This document shows, in pieces, positions 14,367 to 25,940 of a stretch of DNA of 64,000 nucleotides. How positions within the stretch are numbered: position 1 is the first letter of the stretch; each line of letters opens with the position of its first letter. The notes below the pieces were generated by a model, which was not told where the DNA came from, ran no database searches, and was given only the letters and a program-made list of their open reading frames with translations. Source of the DNA: Halicephalobus mephisto (taxonomy: Eukaryota; Nematoda; Chromadorea; Rhabditida; Panagrolaimidae); NCBI GenBank assembly GCA_009193035.1, contig SWDT01000001.1:806001-870000 (forward strand), in the 5' to 3' direction. Position numbers and translations under genes: made by a program.

Positions 14367-16691
14367 CAGTTAAGAAAAACGCTGATTTAAAGAGAAAATT
14401 TCGAAATCAATGAGAATTGAAGACAAAATGGGGAAAAACTACCGTACAGCCGAAAAACCTACTTTAATGAAGATTGGAATACGAACAGAATTTCAATAAT
14501 GCGCTAAAAAACTTAAGTTCATCGAAAATATTTTAAAAATTATTTACTTGCAAAGGAAGTGCACATAGGCGAAGTGGTCTTTTGGGATAAGTTATGTCAT
14601 TTTGTAACTCTTAAAATACTAATTAAGAATCTATTCAATTTCTGTTAAACGCTTTTGTAGAATGAGAAAATGAAATAAATGTGTAAAATTTCATATATCG
14701 CGCGCTGAAAAAACAGAGAGATGTTTTTTTTGAATTTTGGCGACTCCATTTTTGAGATTTTCGTTTTCCGCTTTAATTTAACCAATTTTAATAATTTTTT
14801 GCAATTAGATGTGTTTTTTGTATTAATTATACCTATTTCATTGGTTTTTTGAAAAAACGATCAGAAATGCAAGACGATTCAATCCTAAATTTATAAATTT
14901 TCCTAATTATCTCGCTTCAGAAGGTCGTTTAACAGAAATTGAATACAGATTCTGAATCAGCATTTTAAGAGTTACAAAATGATATACCTCATTTCAAACG
15001 GCCACTTCGACTACGTGTACTTTCGTTGTGAGATGAGTGAAAACACACGAATAGCCATGGGAAAAACTTTTTCAAAGAAATATATCATGAAGATTTATAA
15101 ATAAAAAACTTCAGAGGAAAAAAGCAGGATAATGAACAGAGACCGAAATGACTTACCATAGTACTGTGAGTTTAGGCATTCGTGCTAAGACATGTATGCA
15201 TGAAGTAATTTCGTGTCCCGAGAGAACGCTAACTGACAACTGAGCTATTTCTTATTTTTAATTTTTTAATTTTTTACGTTTTTATATGGAATTTTATTTT
15301 TCCTGAGTATTTAGAATTTGTTAGATAATAACTATATATGAAATTAAATAACACATTTTTATTATAAGTCTCTAGGAAGTAACTTGGTTAATTTTATTTC
15401 TAAAAAGTTATCTTTTCAGTAGCAGAACTGTCGATTTTCGAACTGAATTCGGATCGATTTTGAATTAATTCAAGTTCGAAAATCGAAAAAATCGAATTCA
15501 AGCCAAGTATTCAGTTAGAATTTGAAACTTCTGAACTTCGAACTCGAATTAGTTCAAAATAAATTAAAATTGAAATTATTTGATTAGGATTTCTCCATTT
15601 TCGAATAGAATTAATTCAATCCGAATTAGGATTATTAGAATTTCGAACTCGAATTTTTAAATTTGAACTTGATTTTTTCGATTTTTGAACTCGAATTAGT
15701 TCAAAATTAATTTAAATTCAATTTAGAATCCATTCAAAATCCGATTCGAAAATTGGAAAGTTCTGGTCAGTGATCAAAACCGACTACTATTTGAAGTAGT
15801 TTTGAATTCGTGAAGGAGATTCTGCTGTTTTGGTGAGATTTTTGATAAAATATGTCTTCTGAGAAGTGGCGATAGTCTTATGAAATAAGAGAAGAAAAGT
15901 GTTATTGAAAAACAACCAAAAAACCATTGAAAATTTTCAAATTTATCCCACCGGATAAAGTTGAGCCACTATGGCTTGTTCTCGAGTTATTTATTTTATA
16001 AACGATTTTAAATTTGAATTTTCGTTCAAATTCTGTAATTTTAAAGGTTTTTTACTAAATTGTAATTTTCACATAAAAATCGTTTTTCGATTGCCGAACA
16101 AAGTTTAATCCAGACTTATGCAAATGCATCAAGGCAGTTTGAGGAGATTACGAATCGCTCAATTCGTCGACAAATCTTCCAAAAATAACTACCGATTCGA
16201 ATTGAGGATTCAGAAGACTTTAGTTTTTTTGAAATTTTTATTTTTTTTAAACTTTATAAAAAATTCTGTTTTTCAAAATTATAAATTTTCGTATATTTTA
16301 AATGACGTTAATTTTGTGTGAAATTAAGAAAAAATGATGTTCATAAATTTATATTTTTTTCTTGGGAATTTTTTATTTTCGTAGAATTATTTGAAGATAA
16401 AAATTTATTTTTGATTAATTTTATAATTGTTTTTGAAAAATTTAAAGTTCTTCATAAATTTTCAATTTTTAAATTATATTTAAAAAAACAAAAATAGTAA
16501 TTTTTCCGAAATTATTCCGGATACCCTAAGGGGATTGGTTTTGAATGTTCATTGTTCCCGAAATACGGCATTTCGGATACCATTTAGTTGTGTCACATGT
16601 TGTTGGAATCCTTCCCAGAGTATATTCTGCATTTCATAAGGCATTTTCGATTACCCGAGAACTCATTAACAATTAAAACAATATCTGTACT
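14367..16691. repeat. Non-coding AT-rich region with a 500-bp inverted repeat
   Basis: 14558-14690 and 14895-15045 are imperfect inverted copies of each other: the left arm's 'cattttgtaactcttaaaat' and 'caatttctgttaaacg' reappear as complements on the right. This is a hairpin-forming, MITE-like element with a spacer of about 200 bp. 15430-15760 is a degenerate run of TTCGAA/GAATTC-type words. 16200-16500 is very AT-rich. No gene is supported. Confidence 0.7.
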
Positions 16692-18005
16692 TTAGCAAAA
16701 ATCTCTAGGGTCAAATTTCTGTAATTTCTTCAAGTAAGATTTGACTATATTTTGACTATCTGGCAGAGTTGAGTAATGAAGGTAGAAAGGCAACTTCATG
16801 AGCGTTTCGAAGGTGGGTCGATTGTCGACTTCTTTTGTGAGGCATTCGTTGACGAAGTTGATGGTTATCGAAGAAAACCCGTCACTGGTGGTCAAGATTT
16901 GTGGATCTCCATAGACAACCTGTCGTATCTGAGCAAAGACCGATTGTTCTTCGAAATCCTTGTAAGGAAACCGAGTTCTCGCGACTTCGATCTGAAATCA
17001 GTGTTTATAAAAATTTAGTCGTTTAAAGACCGACCATTGTTATTCCCAAAGACCAGACATCAGCACGAATATCATAAGTTTCTGAAGAACCTGCCAATCT
17101 TTCGGGCTGCAATTCAACTGATTATAACTTTTTCAAAGAAAAAACTCACCGCCATATATGGTCGACATCCTACATCTTTTGTTTTGGCGATGGAATTTTC
17201 GAGATAACCAGAAATCCCGAAATCACACAACTTGACAGACCCTTCCAAGGAGAGCAATATGTTCGATGGCTTCACATCCCGGTGCATAATCCCCTTCAGT
17301 TTTTTTAAGGAGTTTAACGCCTTCAGGACGACAACTCCGACTATCCCCAGAACGTCCTCGTTAAACTTTTCTCCCATTTTTCGGACAATTCTGTAGACTT
17401 TCTCGAGGGATGTGGACATCAGCTCCATACAAATGTAGCAATCTCCCTGGTAAAACGTCACACCGTAAAATGCAACCACTTCCTCACAAGCCGCAGCATC
17501 CTTGATCGTCTCGATTTCGTTTTTCAGTTGACGGATGAGTCTCATATCCTCGTTATCGTCGAAAGTGGTCGTCGTTATCCTGACTTTCTAGAATTCTTGG
17601 TCTTGACTGAAATCAAACCTTAAAAATCCCTACTTTTACGGCCATTATTCTACCAGACGGAATGTGCTTCATTTTGTTCACAACACCGAATCTCCCCTTT
17701 CCGATCTCACCCAGATCTTGCAATTGCTCGCCGGAAAACTCATATTCTTCCTTTGGGTCGTCAAACTGCAGCTTGCCCGATATAAACACTTCTACAAACT
17801 TCCTGCAACCTTACTTGTTCAGTTTTTATATAACAATGCCAACTTACATGTGAGAAATTACTCTGGCATCGGTGCTTGGAGATTGTATCGTCGGAATCTC
17901 CGGTGACGACGGATGTGTTGGAATTCTGGAGATCGACAACGGAGGAACAGCATCGGGTTTTCTACGGGGCACAAATGGAGGAATTTTCCGTGACGGCATC
18001 TTCAT
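16692..18005 (-). CDS. MAP kinase kinase, MKK4/MKK3/6 type
   Basis: Dual-specificity kinase that activates JNK or p38 MAPK. Five exons (18005-17848, 17802-17634, 17587-17150, 17106-17035, 16991-16692), 378 aa. Visible motifs: glycine loop IGKGRFGVV, ATP lysine in MAVK, HRDVKPSNILL, DFGISGYL, and the phospho-acceptor loop S-IAK-T before GCRPYMAPE, which matches MKK4/MKK3/6 rather than MEK1/2 or MKK7. The N-terminus carries a basic-plus-hydrophobic stretch (RRKPDAVPPLSI) that resembles a MAPK docking D-site. Two start codons lie two codons apart (18005, 17999). The donor of intron 4 reads GTCGGT, which is unusual. In nematodes the closest role would be that of SEK-1 or JKK-type kinases (inferred). 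Confidence 0.9.
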
Positions 18006-20513
18006 TATTTTTTAAATAACATTTATCGTCTTGAAGTTACTTAGGTACACACCCAAATGGACAAAAAATATCGATAATTATCGTTTTCACTCTGCATCCA
18101 TTCGCGAACTTTGGATGACTCAACTTGCTATTCGTTCTTTTTGACAGTTTGGCGGGAAATTCAAAAATACACATTACTTTACATTTAAAAAAAACAAAAT
18201 TCCAATTATCTCTATGGTTCGTTAATGTCAGAAACATGAATTTAGAGTGTGTTATTTGTTCTGACACTTATCGTTTTCCTGAAAAAGCTTCCGGGAGATG
18301 CGGAAGCCGACATGTCTCAAAATATTCGAAATTAAATTGAATTCCAAATTTGCTTTCCCCATTTAAAAATGCACATAAAAAGCAGTCTAAGATTGTCGGT
18401 CAAGACTTTATTTCGCAACTGTACAATGCCTCATGTCTTTATAAAAGCAAACTAATTTGGTTTTTTCCGGTCCATGAGTTTTGCCAAATTTGGAAGTGGG
18501 GGTGGTTGTACACTTTGAGTCCCGCTTTAATTCAATATTATGAATTTAGAACGATTTATGATAAACAACATTAATTTTTGAAAAATAATTATTATATTTT
18601 ACGTAATTTTTGCTTTTTTTTCGTGACAGGGATACTGTAATCATTGTTCAAGCCCGATGACGTAAGACATGATTTATTTGTTGAACCGTTCTGTGGTTTG
18701 GGACTTTGTTTAACGTATGTCCTCACATTAATAGAAGGGTCATATCCCTTAGGGGTTTTTCATCATCACCGTTCATCAAACTGTCCTCGTTTATTTGCAA
18801 ACGGAAAAGGGACCAGATGAAGGACTATATACAAAAAACGAAACTTTTGACTTTATAACAATTGCGAAATGTGGCACAATTGTTACATTTTTCATGAGTA
18901 TTTCGTAATTGTGATGGAAATTTAAAAAATAATAGTGACGATTTGTATTCATTACTGTACCAAAAGTTACTTTTTTATATATTATAATTAATTGACAAAG
19001 AAGAGTCAATTTTACATCAAAAAATATAACTTTTGATCTCATAACAATTATGAAATGTGGCACAATTGTCATATTTTCCATGAATATTCTGTATTTGTGA
19101 CGGAAATTAAAAAATAATAGTGACGATTTGTATTCATTACTGGGTCAAAAGTTACTTTTTTATATATTATAATTAATTGACAAAGAAGAATCAATTTTAC
19201 ATCAAAAAATATAACTTTTGACTTCATAACAATTATGAAATGTGGCACAATTGTTACATTTTCTATGAATATTCCGTATTTGTAACGAAAATTAAAAAAT
19301 AATAGTGACGATTTGTATTCATTACTGGGTCAAAAGTTACTTTTTTGTGTGTAGTTGGTCGTTTCGTGACTTGGAAGAGGATTCGAGTATGGTTTTAAAT
19401 GATAGCAAATAAAGTGGAAGAAAGATAAATTCAATGCCAGAGGCACCGGAAATGACGACCAGGATTTATTAAACTTGTTCATGTTCGATTTGAAATATTC
19501 AATTATGAACTATATTGCAGTCTTGTTTTTCTTTTTAAATTTATTAGATGACGTTTGATTTTCGATGCAAGAATGCCAGCGGGCTTTTTGCTTTCGGGTG
19601 GGCGACCTTTAGGACATTCACGAACTCATTACCCGGACCCGGTTATTTATGACTTGAACTATTTTTGGTATTTCATTTAATTTCGGGACTATTTATGAGA
19701 AAAAAATTAACTATTTACCGTTTTTGACCTTTTTGGAGGTCATGCAATAGACCAGACTTAATATCCACCCTCCGGCATATCCGATGTCTTCTGCTTCTTC
19801 ATCCCACGCAACTGACAGGAAAGATGCTTTTTCCTTCCATCATTGTTATGCAAAAAGCCGCACCCACCGAAGAGGGCCATCTAAGCTTTTTCGTTCTTGT
19901 GACGTTCGGAGAAAAGTGCTTTCGGCGATAATCCCGGGTGGTGGGTTGGTGTGAAAATTGTCAACTTTATCCGATGGAAATTATGTCCTTATTTGTTCTA
20001 TTATCTCGTATTTTCTTAAATGTAGAAAAAGTTGTATTTTTTTAAAATCGTTCTATTTATGTTTGTAATTCTTTAAAAAGACCAATTTTTGTGAAAAATG
20101 TTACTTAAAATCCACTAAAGATTTCCTTAATTAGCATCTTTTGGGTTCTTCTGGTTGAAGAACGTTTTTAAAGTTTACTTGTGGGAAAATGAAACGTCGA
20201 CGCCTATTTTTTTTCATTGTTGCTCACATGGAAGGCAACTGTAGCCGCTGAGCCAGGCCTTTCAATTCACCTGTTTTCGAAATTATGGTTGTTTTTATTA
20301 AAATTTCCTCTAAATTTTTATTATTATTAGTTTACGGAAAAAATTCCTGTCATTCCAATCGACCGAAACCGACTTAAAACTGATTTTTTCGCTTTATATT
20401 TCCTTATCAAGGTGTGCCCGGGACCATTTACGTCCTCGTAGTGCTTTTGTGTTTTCAGTTGTTAAGGTTCCTCTTACGTAATCTGTATTATTTCCAATTT
20501 TCGGAGTCTTATT
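18006..20513. other. Intergenic, mostly non-coding
   Basis: Contains the family B repeat at 18828-19355. The open frame at 18350-18574 (+) has no family resemblance and no splice support. 19580-19960 is GC-richer and could hold a promoter for the downstream gene. Nothing else can be supported. Confidence 0.5.
18828..19355 (-). repeat. Dispersed repeat family B, three units
   Basis: Three tandem units of about 190 bases in reverse orientation relative to the copies at 10235-10605 and 52955-53295. The outer ends read 'caaaaaacgaaacttttgac' and 'gtcaaaagttacttttttgtg', again a terminal inverted repeat. The sub-block 'tataattaattgacaaagaaga' separates the units. Confidence 0.8.
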
Positions 20514-21245
20514 ATGGATTTGCTACGACAATACGTGTCTGATTTCGCAAATTTGACCGTTAAACCTACTGAATTCAGGTCTGCAAGAAAACCGAAAATG
20601 AACGAAGATCCTCATGATTCTATTCTGGACGTGGCGACGACGGCGGGATTAACTGCGCTGAATCCGTCCGATCTCGTTTTCGAAGCCAATCAGAGAGGAA
20701 TTGCTTATTACGATTTTGTTCTTTCTTCATCCAAGACTCCGGAAGGAGATCAGCAGCTGTTCCTCGTCAAATTGGATTCCAGAACTAACATAGAATGGCT
20801 CGAAACTGCTCATGTCGAGAACTCCATGATAACTAAGAACGGAATTCCGAACAACGACCTTGCGATGATGACATTGGGGATTCTGACGTGGAGGACTCGA
20901 ATCTCCCAGTCCCGTATACTGTGTCTGGTGAATAATCTCGGAACAGAATCCAGCTTAGAACTAGAAGCACTGAAAAGAGCCGCGAATAAGTTCAAATGCT
21001 TGCATCACGTTTTGACCATCGGTGGTCGACGGAATTCCTTCCCTACTCTCACTGCTTCCTTCAGTTCCAGCACTTCGAGTAAAAGGTCATCCATCTCCAG
21101 CCAAGACGGCATGAGACTCAGGATCATGATGTGTCAAACGCGTGGGGAACTCGACAGTATCCCGCTCCAAGCCATCCGTGAAACCAGATACTTACTTGTC
21201 CCTAACTCAAATCCTCTGCTGTGTTTGTGCTTTCCGTTGACGTAA
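20514..21245 (+). CDS. Unrecognised single-exon protein, 243 aa
   Basis: Uninterrupted frame from ATG to TAA in a section with higher GC and balanced codon use, so probably a real gene. No motif is recognised. The protein is soluble-looking with no signal peptide or membrane segment. It has an alpha/beta-like middle (QQLFLVKLDSRTNIEWLE; RILCLVNNLGTESSLELEAL) and a serine-rich linker near residues 180-195 (SFSSSTSSKRSSISSQ). AATAAA follows at 21371. The neighbouring MAP2K gene is 2.5 kb upstream on the other strand, and LETM1-like follows 400 bp downstream on the same strand. A nematode-restricted protein is possible, but function is unknown. Confidence 0.6.
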   Translation: MDLLRQYVSDFANLTVKPTEFRSARKPKMNEDPHDSILDVATTAGLTALNPSDLVFEANQRGIAYYDFVLSSSKTPEGDQQLFLVKLDSRTNIEWLETAHVENSMITKNGIPNNDLAMMTLGILTWRTRISQSRILCLVNNLGTESSLELEALKRAANKFKCLHHVLTIGGRRNSFPTLTASFSSSTSSKRSSISSQDGMRLRIMMCQTRGELDSIPLQAIRETRYLLVPNSNPLLCLCFPLT

Positions 21246-21370
21246 GAGGATTGTCGATTAGCGTGTCCAGCATTAATCCATTGTTCTTGATTTGTAACTT
21301 ATAGTTTCAAACTTTGGAACAGAAAATTGATTCCTACAATGTACGTTTTTGTATTTACGGGTGATATTTC

Positions 21371-21376
21371 AATAAA
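21371..21376 (+). terminator. Polyadenylation signal AATAAA
   Basis: Canonical hexamer 126 bases after the stop of the single-exon gene ending at 21245. 21246-21651 otherwise holds no recognisable feature. Confidence 0.5.
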
Positions 21377-21651
21377 CGAAAATTACTTATTTCCATTCGA
21401 AACAAAAGTGGAGGAAAACAAAAGGGCAATTGTGCAAATTAACTGTGAAAGTAATTTTAAAAATAGAATTTAATACGTAACTATGATTATTGGCAAACTG
21501 CGAAATTTGCCAAATTTCCCTTCTTCACTCGGACACAAATCTTCGAGCCAATGACTGTCCGCAAAGTGTCCTCCTCGTCAGACTTGTTTGGCTGATACTG
21601 CCTTTGTTATTTATTTTATTTCTCGTCCACATCCATAGCCCCGGATAAAGG

Positions 21652-23103
21652 ATGAGGTATATTGCCAGATTCCGGCCTTTGGTTCTTGGATGCTACAGAG
21701 CTTCGATATTGCAGTATGTCGATTGGACTTGGTGTCGATTTTTATATCGTTTTTGCAGGAATCGCGTTCTAAACGCTCCCAGGGTCCTGGTATGTTACCG
21801 AAATGTATCTAACGAAGATAATAAACGGGTTCAAGAAATGTTGCGTATACTCAGGGAGGATCTCAAGCAAGAACAAGAAGAGGAAGACAAGCAGAAAAAA
21901 TTGGTTTGTTTTTGACTGGTAATTGATGATGAAATATGTCCGTTCCAGGTGCCGGTTGACGATCCAAAGAAGAAACTGCCCATCAGGACGAAAATTGTCA
22001 ACGAGTTGAAGCATTATTATCATGGATTTCGGCTGTTAGCTCTGGAAATCAAGGTTAGCTCAAAGTATGCAATGATGGTATTACGTGGAAAAACTCTCAC
22101 CCGGTTAGAACGTCAGCAATTGATTCGAACGCTTTCTGATATTTTTCGACTTGTGCCATTCTCCGTCTTCATTATCGTGCCATTCATGGAATTTGCATTG
22201 CCTATATTTATCAAATTGTTTCCTAACATGCTACCTAGTACTTTTCAAGAAAAGTCAAAAGAGGTTGGTGTTTCTTCGGATTGCCAGATGTTACATGAGG
22301 TGTTTAGGAGGAGAAATTCCGGAAGCAATTAAAGATGAGACAAGAAACTGCCAAATTTATTCAGGATACTTTAGAAGAAGTGGCTCTGAAGAAACGGGCT
22401 CAGGCGACAAAAGAAGGAGAAGAGACTTCCAAGGCTTATGACTTTTCTCAGTTTATGAAGAAAGTCCGGAGCGAAGGGAGTTATGTCAGTAATCAGGAAC
22501 TTCTCAAGTTTACTAAACTTTTCGAAGATGAGCTGACGTTGGATAACCTAGCTCTTTCTCAACTTCGAGCTTTATGTCGGCTGTTGGGTGTCTCTACCAT
22601 AGGAACTCCTGAGATTTTACGGTTTCAGTTGCTGATGAAACTCAGAGAACTCAAGAACGATGATCGTATGATTGCAGCCGAAGGTGGTGTGGATGCTTTG
22701 AGTATTGCTGATTTGCAGTCTGCTTGTCGAGCCAGAGGAATGCGTGCTCTCGGTGTTCGTGAAGACAGACTTCGATCACAGGTAACAATACCACATCTAC
22801 TTTTTTTCCAATTTTAAATTACAGCTAAAGTCATGGCTAGAAATGTCATTAGACGAGAAGATCCCGCCGTCCCTTCTATTGCTGTCTCGTGCACTGTATT
22901 TACCGGAAGAATTGACATTCAATGAAAGACTAAAGACGATTTTGGCTGTTATGCCGAATCATCTAAGTGAGCAAACTAAGCAGAAGCTGACGGAGATGGA
23001 GGGTGGTAAAATTGGCTACAAAGATAGGCTCGATCTGATTTTGTCCGTAGAAGAAATCCTCAAGGCTGAACGTGAAGCTCAAGAAAAGGGTCGTGAACGT
23101 TGA
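21652..23103 (+). CDS. letm-1: LETM1-like mitochondrial inner-membrane protein
   Basis: Inner-membrane protein of cation (K+/H+ or Ca2+/H+) exchange and mitochondrial volume control. Five exons (21652-21713, 21759-21903, 21949-22263, 22308-22781, 22825-23103), 424 aa. The Arg-rich, acid-free N-terminus looks like a mitochondrial presequence. The transmembrane segment and the following signature LVPFSVFIIVPFMEFALPIF...FPNMLPSTF are very well conserved, as is the ribosome-binding-like LETM domain (KLFEDELTLDNL; QSACRARGMRALGV). The protein stops after the LETM domain, so the C-terminal coiled coils and EF-hand of the roughly 740-aa vertebrate protein are missing. Intron 1 is 45 bp, in frame and stop-free. 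The stop lies 53 bp from the stop of the opposing receptor gene. Confidence 0.92.
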
Positions 23104-23156
23104 ATTTTTTACAAAATTGATAAATAGATTTATAACAAACACGTTTTTGAAATAAT

Positions 23157-25048
23157 TTACACCATATCCTGGACCACAACCATGTTCTCAGTTGTGATGC
23201 CATAGGTCCGAATGAAATCGTCCTTATTATTTCGGTCTTGATTGTCGACATCGTCTCTGGACTGAGGAACTGAAGTCCAAGGTTTGCATTCGTGTAGTAA
23301 AGCGACTAATTTGTCATAGAGCCATCTGAAATGTCTCATGATTACTGTATTATGAAAATTTTTGTCTTACGGTAATCTTGTTTCTCTGAACATAGCTCCG
23401 AATTCTTGTCTGATGTTCTGATTGAAGAATGCGTAGCTGAGTGGGTTGATGCAAGCGGACATGACTCCTAATACGTGACATAATGCAAAAGTAGGAACAT
23501 CGAATTTAGTTGTGAATTCGAAAGTATTCAAAAAGTGGAAGACATTGAGTGGGAGCCAAGCAGTCGCGAACACAACGACCAGACAAATTAGAAGCAGATG
23601 AGTTCTTCGTTGACGTTCAACTACGGATCTGAAAGTAGCTTAGTTAAAGTAGTAAATTCATAAAATAGTAAAATACTAAAGTAACAAATTCATAAAGTAG
23701 TAAAGTAACAAATTCATAAAGTAGTAAAATAGTAAATTGAAAATAAAAACAGTACTTTCTTCGTTGATTTACTGCGTTGTTCTGCAGAGCAGCCGTTGTG
23801 CAGAGTGAACTTCTCGCTACAAATCTCATCTTCATCCTCAAAGCGATCCTACTGTAGGAAAACGACATTGAAATTAACGGCAATGCATACTGGATAATCA
23901 TTACTGTAACAGTGTACGTTTTTTTATTGATTTTCATCTGAAACAAAATTTGTAATACAAGTTATTACTCGATTTCGTTTTGTATTTTCTTTTTTCTTTT
24001 TCTATCTATGATTTTTCGACTAAAGTCAGGGTTGGGTCCCCCGTCTGATTTGACCGTCGTCCTGTCCTGGTTCTGAATCCCAGTGGACCGTCACTGTTGG
24101 CATTCTATGAGAATGTGGCTCATAGTTGGGGGAAGTCGTGGTTCGTCACGCCGCTACCCTGAATGTCTTAACCCCCTGGGTTCGGGTGGATCTGCTAGCA
24201 CCGGGAGTCGAACTTGGGACTCTTTGTGTTTGTGCTTGGGTTACGGTACTAGTTCTACTTTGTTTTGTATATTTTTACAAAATAAAAAACTTACTTCTTG
24301 CCAGATTCCGTTTTGTTCGTGACACACCAGTAAAGTTATCCCGCACTCGGAATTTTCGAATATCAAATTAATGTCAGAAGCAGTGAATAAAGGAAGAGCC
24401 AAAACTATTGAAATCAACCACATCATAGAAAAAAACAACAACGACAAATTGTGTTGTCTTCGTCTTTTTGTGGGAAATATTACTAGTACATATCTAAAAA
24501 AAATAAAATTTAAAAAAAAAAAATAAAATTTTAAAAAAAATAAAATTTAAAAAAAAAATAAAATTTAAAAAAAAATAAAATTTTAAAAAAAAATGAAATT
24601 TTAATTTTCACCTGTCTAAGGCAATTGCTGCAATTGAGAAAGTCGATAAAAATACGTTGAATCCTTGGAGTGATCCGGCGACTTTACACATCGCTGTTCC
24701 GAACGGCCAGAACATGTACAAAATAGTGTACAAAGTAACTGGAGCTGTTACTGTACAGATCAGGAAATCCGACAAAGCAAGATTCAAAATAAAAAAATTT
24801 CTAACTGTTCTCATTTGTGGATTTCTGAGAATAGCCACGATCGTCAGGAGATTTCCACATGTCCCGAAGAATATCACAAACGTGTAAGCAGCAATTATAA
24901 GGTTCCCAAGGAAGAGGGACGAATGCTCCGTTCCTTCGAGAATACTCTCCCCTCGGAAGTACTGGTTAATCTTCGAGAACAGTTCATTCCACTGAGCACA
25001 GGTCTGCTGGGGCGACGGGCCAGGGTCCGGCGAGGAATCGTTTTCCAT
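23157..25048 (-). CDS. Neuropeptide Y/F-like GPCR
   Basis: Rhodopsin-class peptide receptor. Five exons (25048-24612, 24493-24295, 23937-23756, 23628-23371, 23325-23157), 414 aa. Seven hydrophobic segments are seen. TM1-2 read GNLLTIVAIL...MRTVRNFFILNLALSDFL, with ECL1/TM3 WPFGTAMCK and a DRY box split by intron 1 (ALDRYVLVIFP). TM6 is VVFATAWLPLNVFH and TM7 NPLSYAFFNQN. The MRTxRNxFILNLAxSD and WLPLNxFH motifs are those of NPY/NPF receptors. Intron 2 carries a GC-rich insert (about 24020-24250) and intron 1 an A-rich tandem tract. A splice acceptor lies 10 bases before the ATG. The exact ligand is not deducible. Confidence 0.9.
23640..23735. repeat. Short tandem repeat in receptor intron 3
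   Basis: Units such as 'agtagtaaagtaacaaattcataa' (about 24 bases) repeated about four times within the intron at 23629-23755. Confidence 0.7.
24020..24250 (-). repeat. GC-rich insert in receptor intron, possible SINE
   Basis: Roughly 230 bases, much GC-richer than the surrounding intron. On the minus strand it contains AGTTCGACTCCCGG, similar to a tRNA T-arm or RNA polymerase III B box. No convincing A box at the expected distance was found, so a tRNA-derived SINE is only a guess. An open frame across it has no protein-family resemblance. Confidence 0.35.
24495..24605. repeat. A-rich tandem tract
   Basis: Repeats of the form (A6-10)TAAAATTT, about 17-20 bases per unit, filling the first intron of the receptor gene next to the splice acceptor. 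Confidence 0.8.
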
Positions 25049-25194
25049 TCACCAACTCCTAAAACAATTAAATATTAAATCAGAGATAATTAGATCATGA
25101 AGGGAAACTAATAACTTCATCGATCCGGAATAGAAAAAAGTCATTTTTAACTAAAATGAAAAAAATAGAACGCAGAACATGGAAACGGTTATAT

Positions 25195-25690
25195 GACGGA
25201 TGTTCTTCTTTAATTCGCGTTAGTTTTGAATTTTTTCTTAAATCAGTATTTTTCTTATTTAATTGATATATTAAGTTAATTTAACTATCGGGAAACTTAT
25301 GAAAATGAAAAAAATGATATAAAGATTATGAAGATTATAAGGGTTATAAAGGTTATACGAAAGCTGTTCTTCTTTAATTTGTGTTAGTTTTGAATTTCTT
25401 CTTAAATCAGTATTTTTAAAATTTAATTGATATATTAAGTTAATTTAACTATCGGGAAACTTATGAAAAAGGAAAAAATGATATAAAAGTTATAAAGGTT
25501 GTACGAAAGTTGTTCTTCTTTAATTCGCGTTAGTTTCAAAGTTCTTTTTAAATTAGTATTTTTTTTTCGCTTGACTGAGATATTAAGTTAATTTGACTAT
25601 CGAAAAATTTATAAAAACGAAAGAAATGATATAAATCCTACGAAATAGGAGAAGCAAATGCCATACAGTCGTGGAAACGACGATCAAGAC
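25195..25690 (+). repeat. Dispersed repeat family C, three units
   Basis: Three tandem units of about 150 bases that share 'ttgttcttctttaattcgcg' and 'atattaagttaatttaacta' blocks followed by 'gaaagaaatgatataaa'. Single or partial copies occur at 29885-30040 and 39125-39195, both times next to family A. No coding capacity is seen. Confidence 0.75.
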
Positions 25691-25940
25691 CCCGGTACTT
25701 CGTCTTGAATCAATCGCCTTCTGAGAAAAAATTAAAAAACAAGTATTTCTGCATCTCCAAGTGTGAAAACAAAAACTATAAATTTCGTTCCTGATAAATA
25801 AAGTTTAGAAAGACAGTAAGAGGTGCAAAACGCGGTAAATAATTCATAGTATAACTTGTTCATAACAGACTTTTTCTCGCGGAAAAAATAACAAAAATTC
25901 ATTTATTTTGAAGTAAAAAAATGGACGTTAAAAATTGTCA

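Noticed and set aside
24083..24371. Plus-strand open frames in the NPY/NPF-like receptor intron
   Set aside because: Produced by the GC-rich insert; no family resemblance, and it ends in AT sequence.
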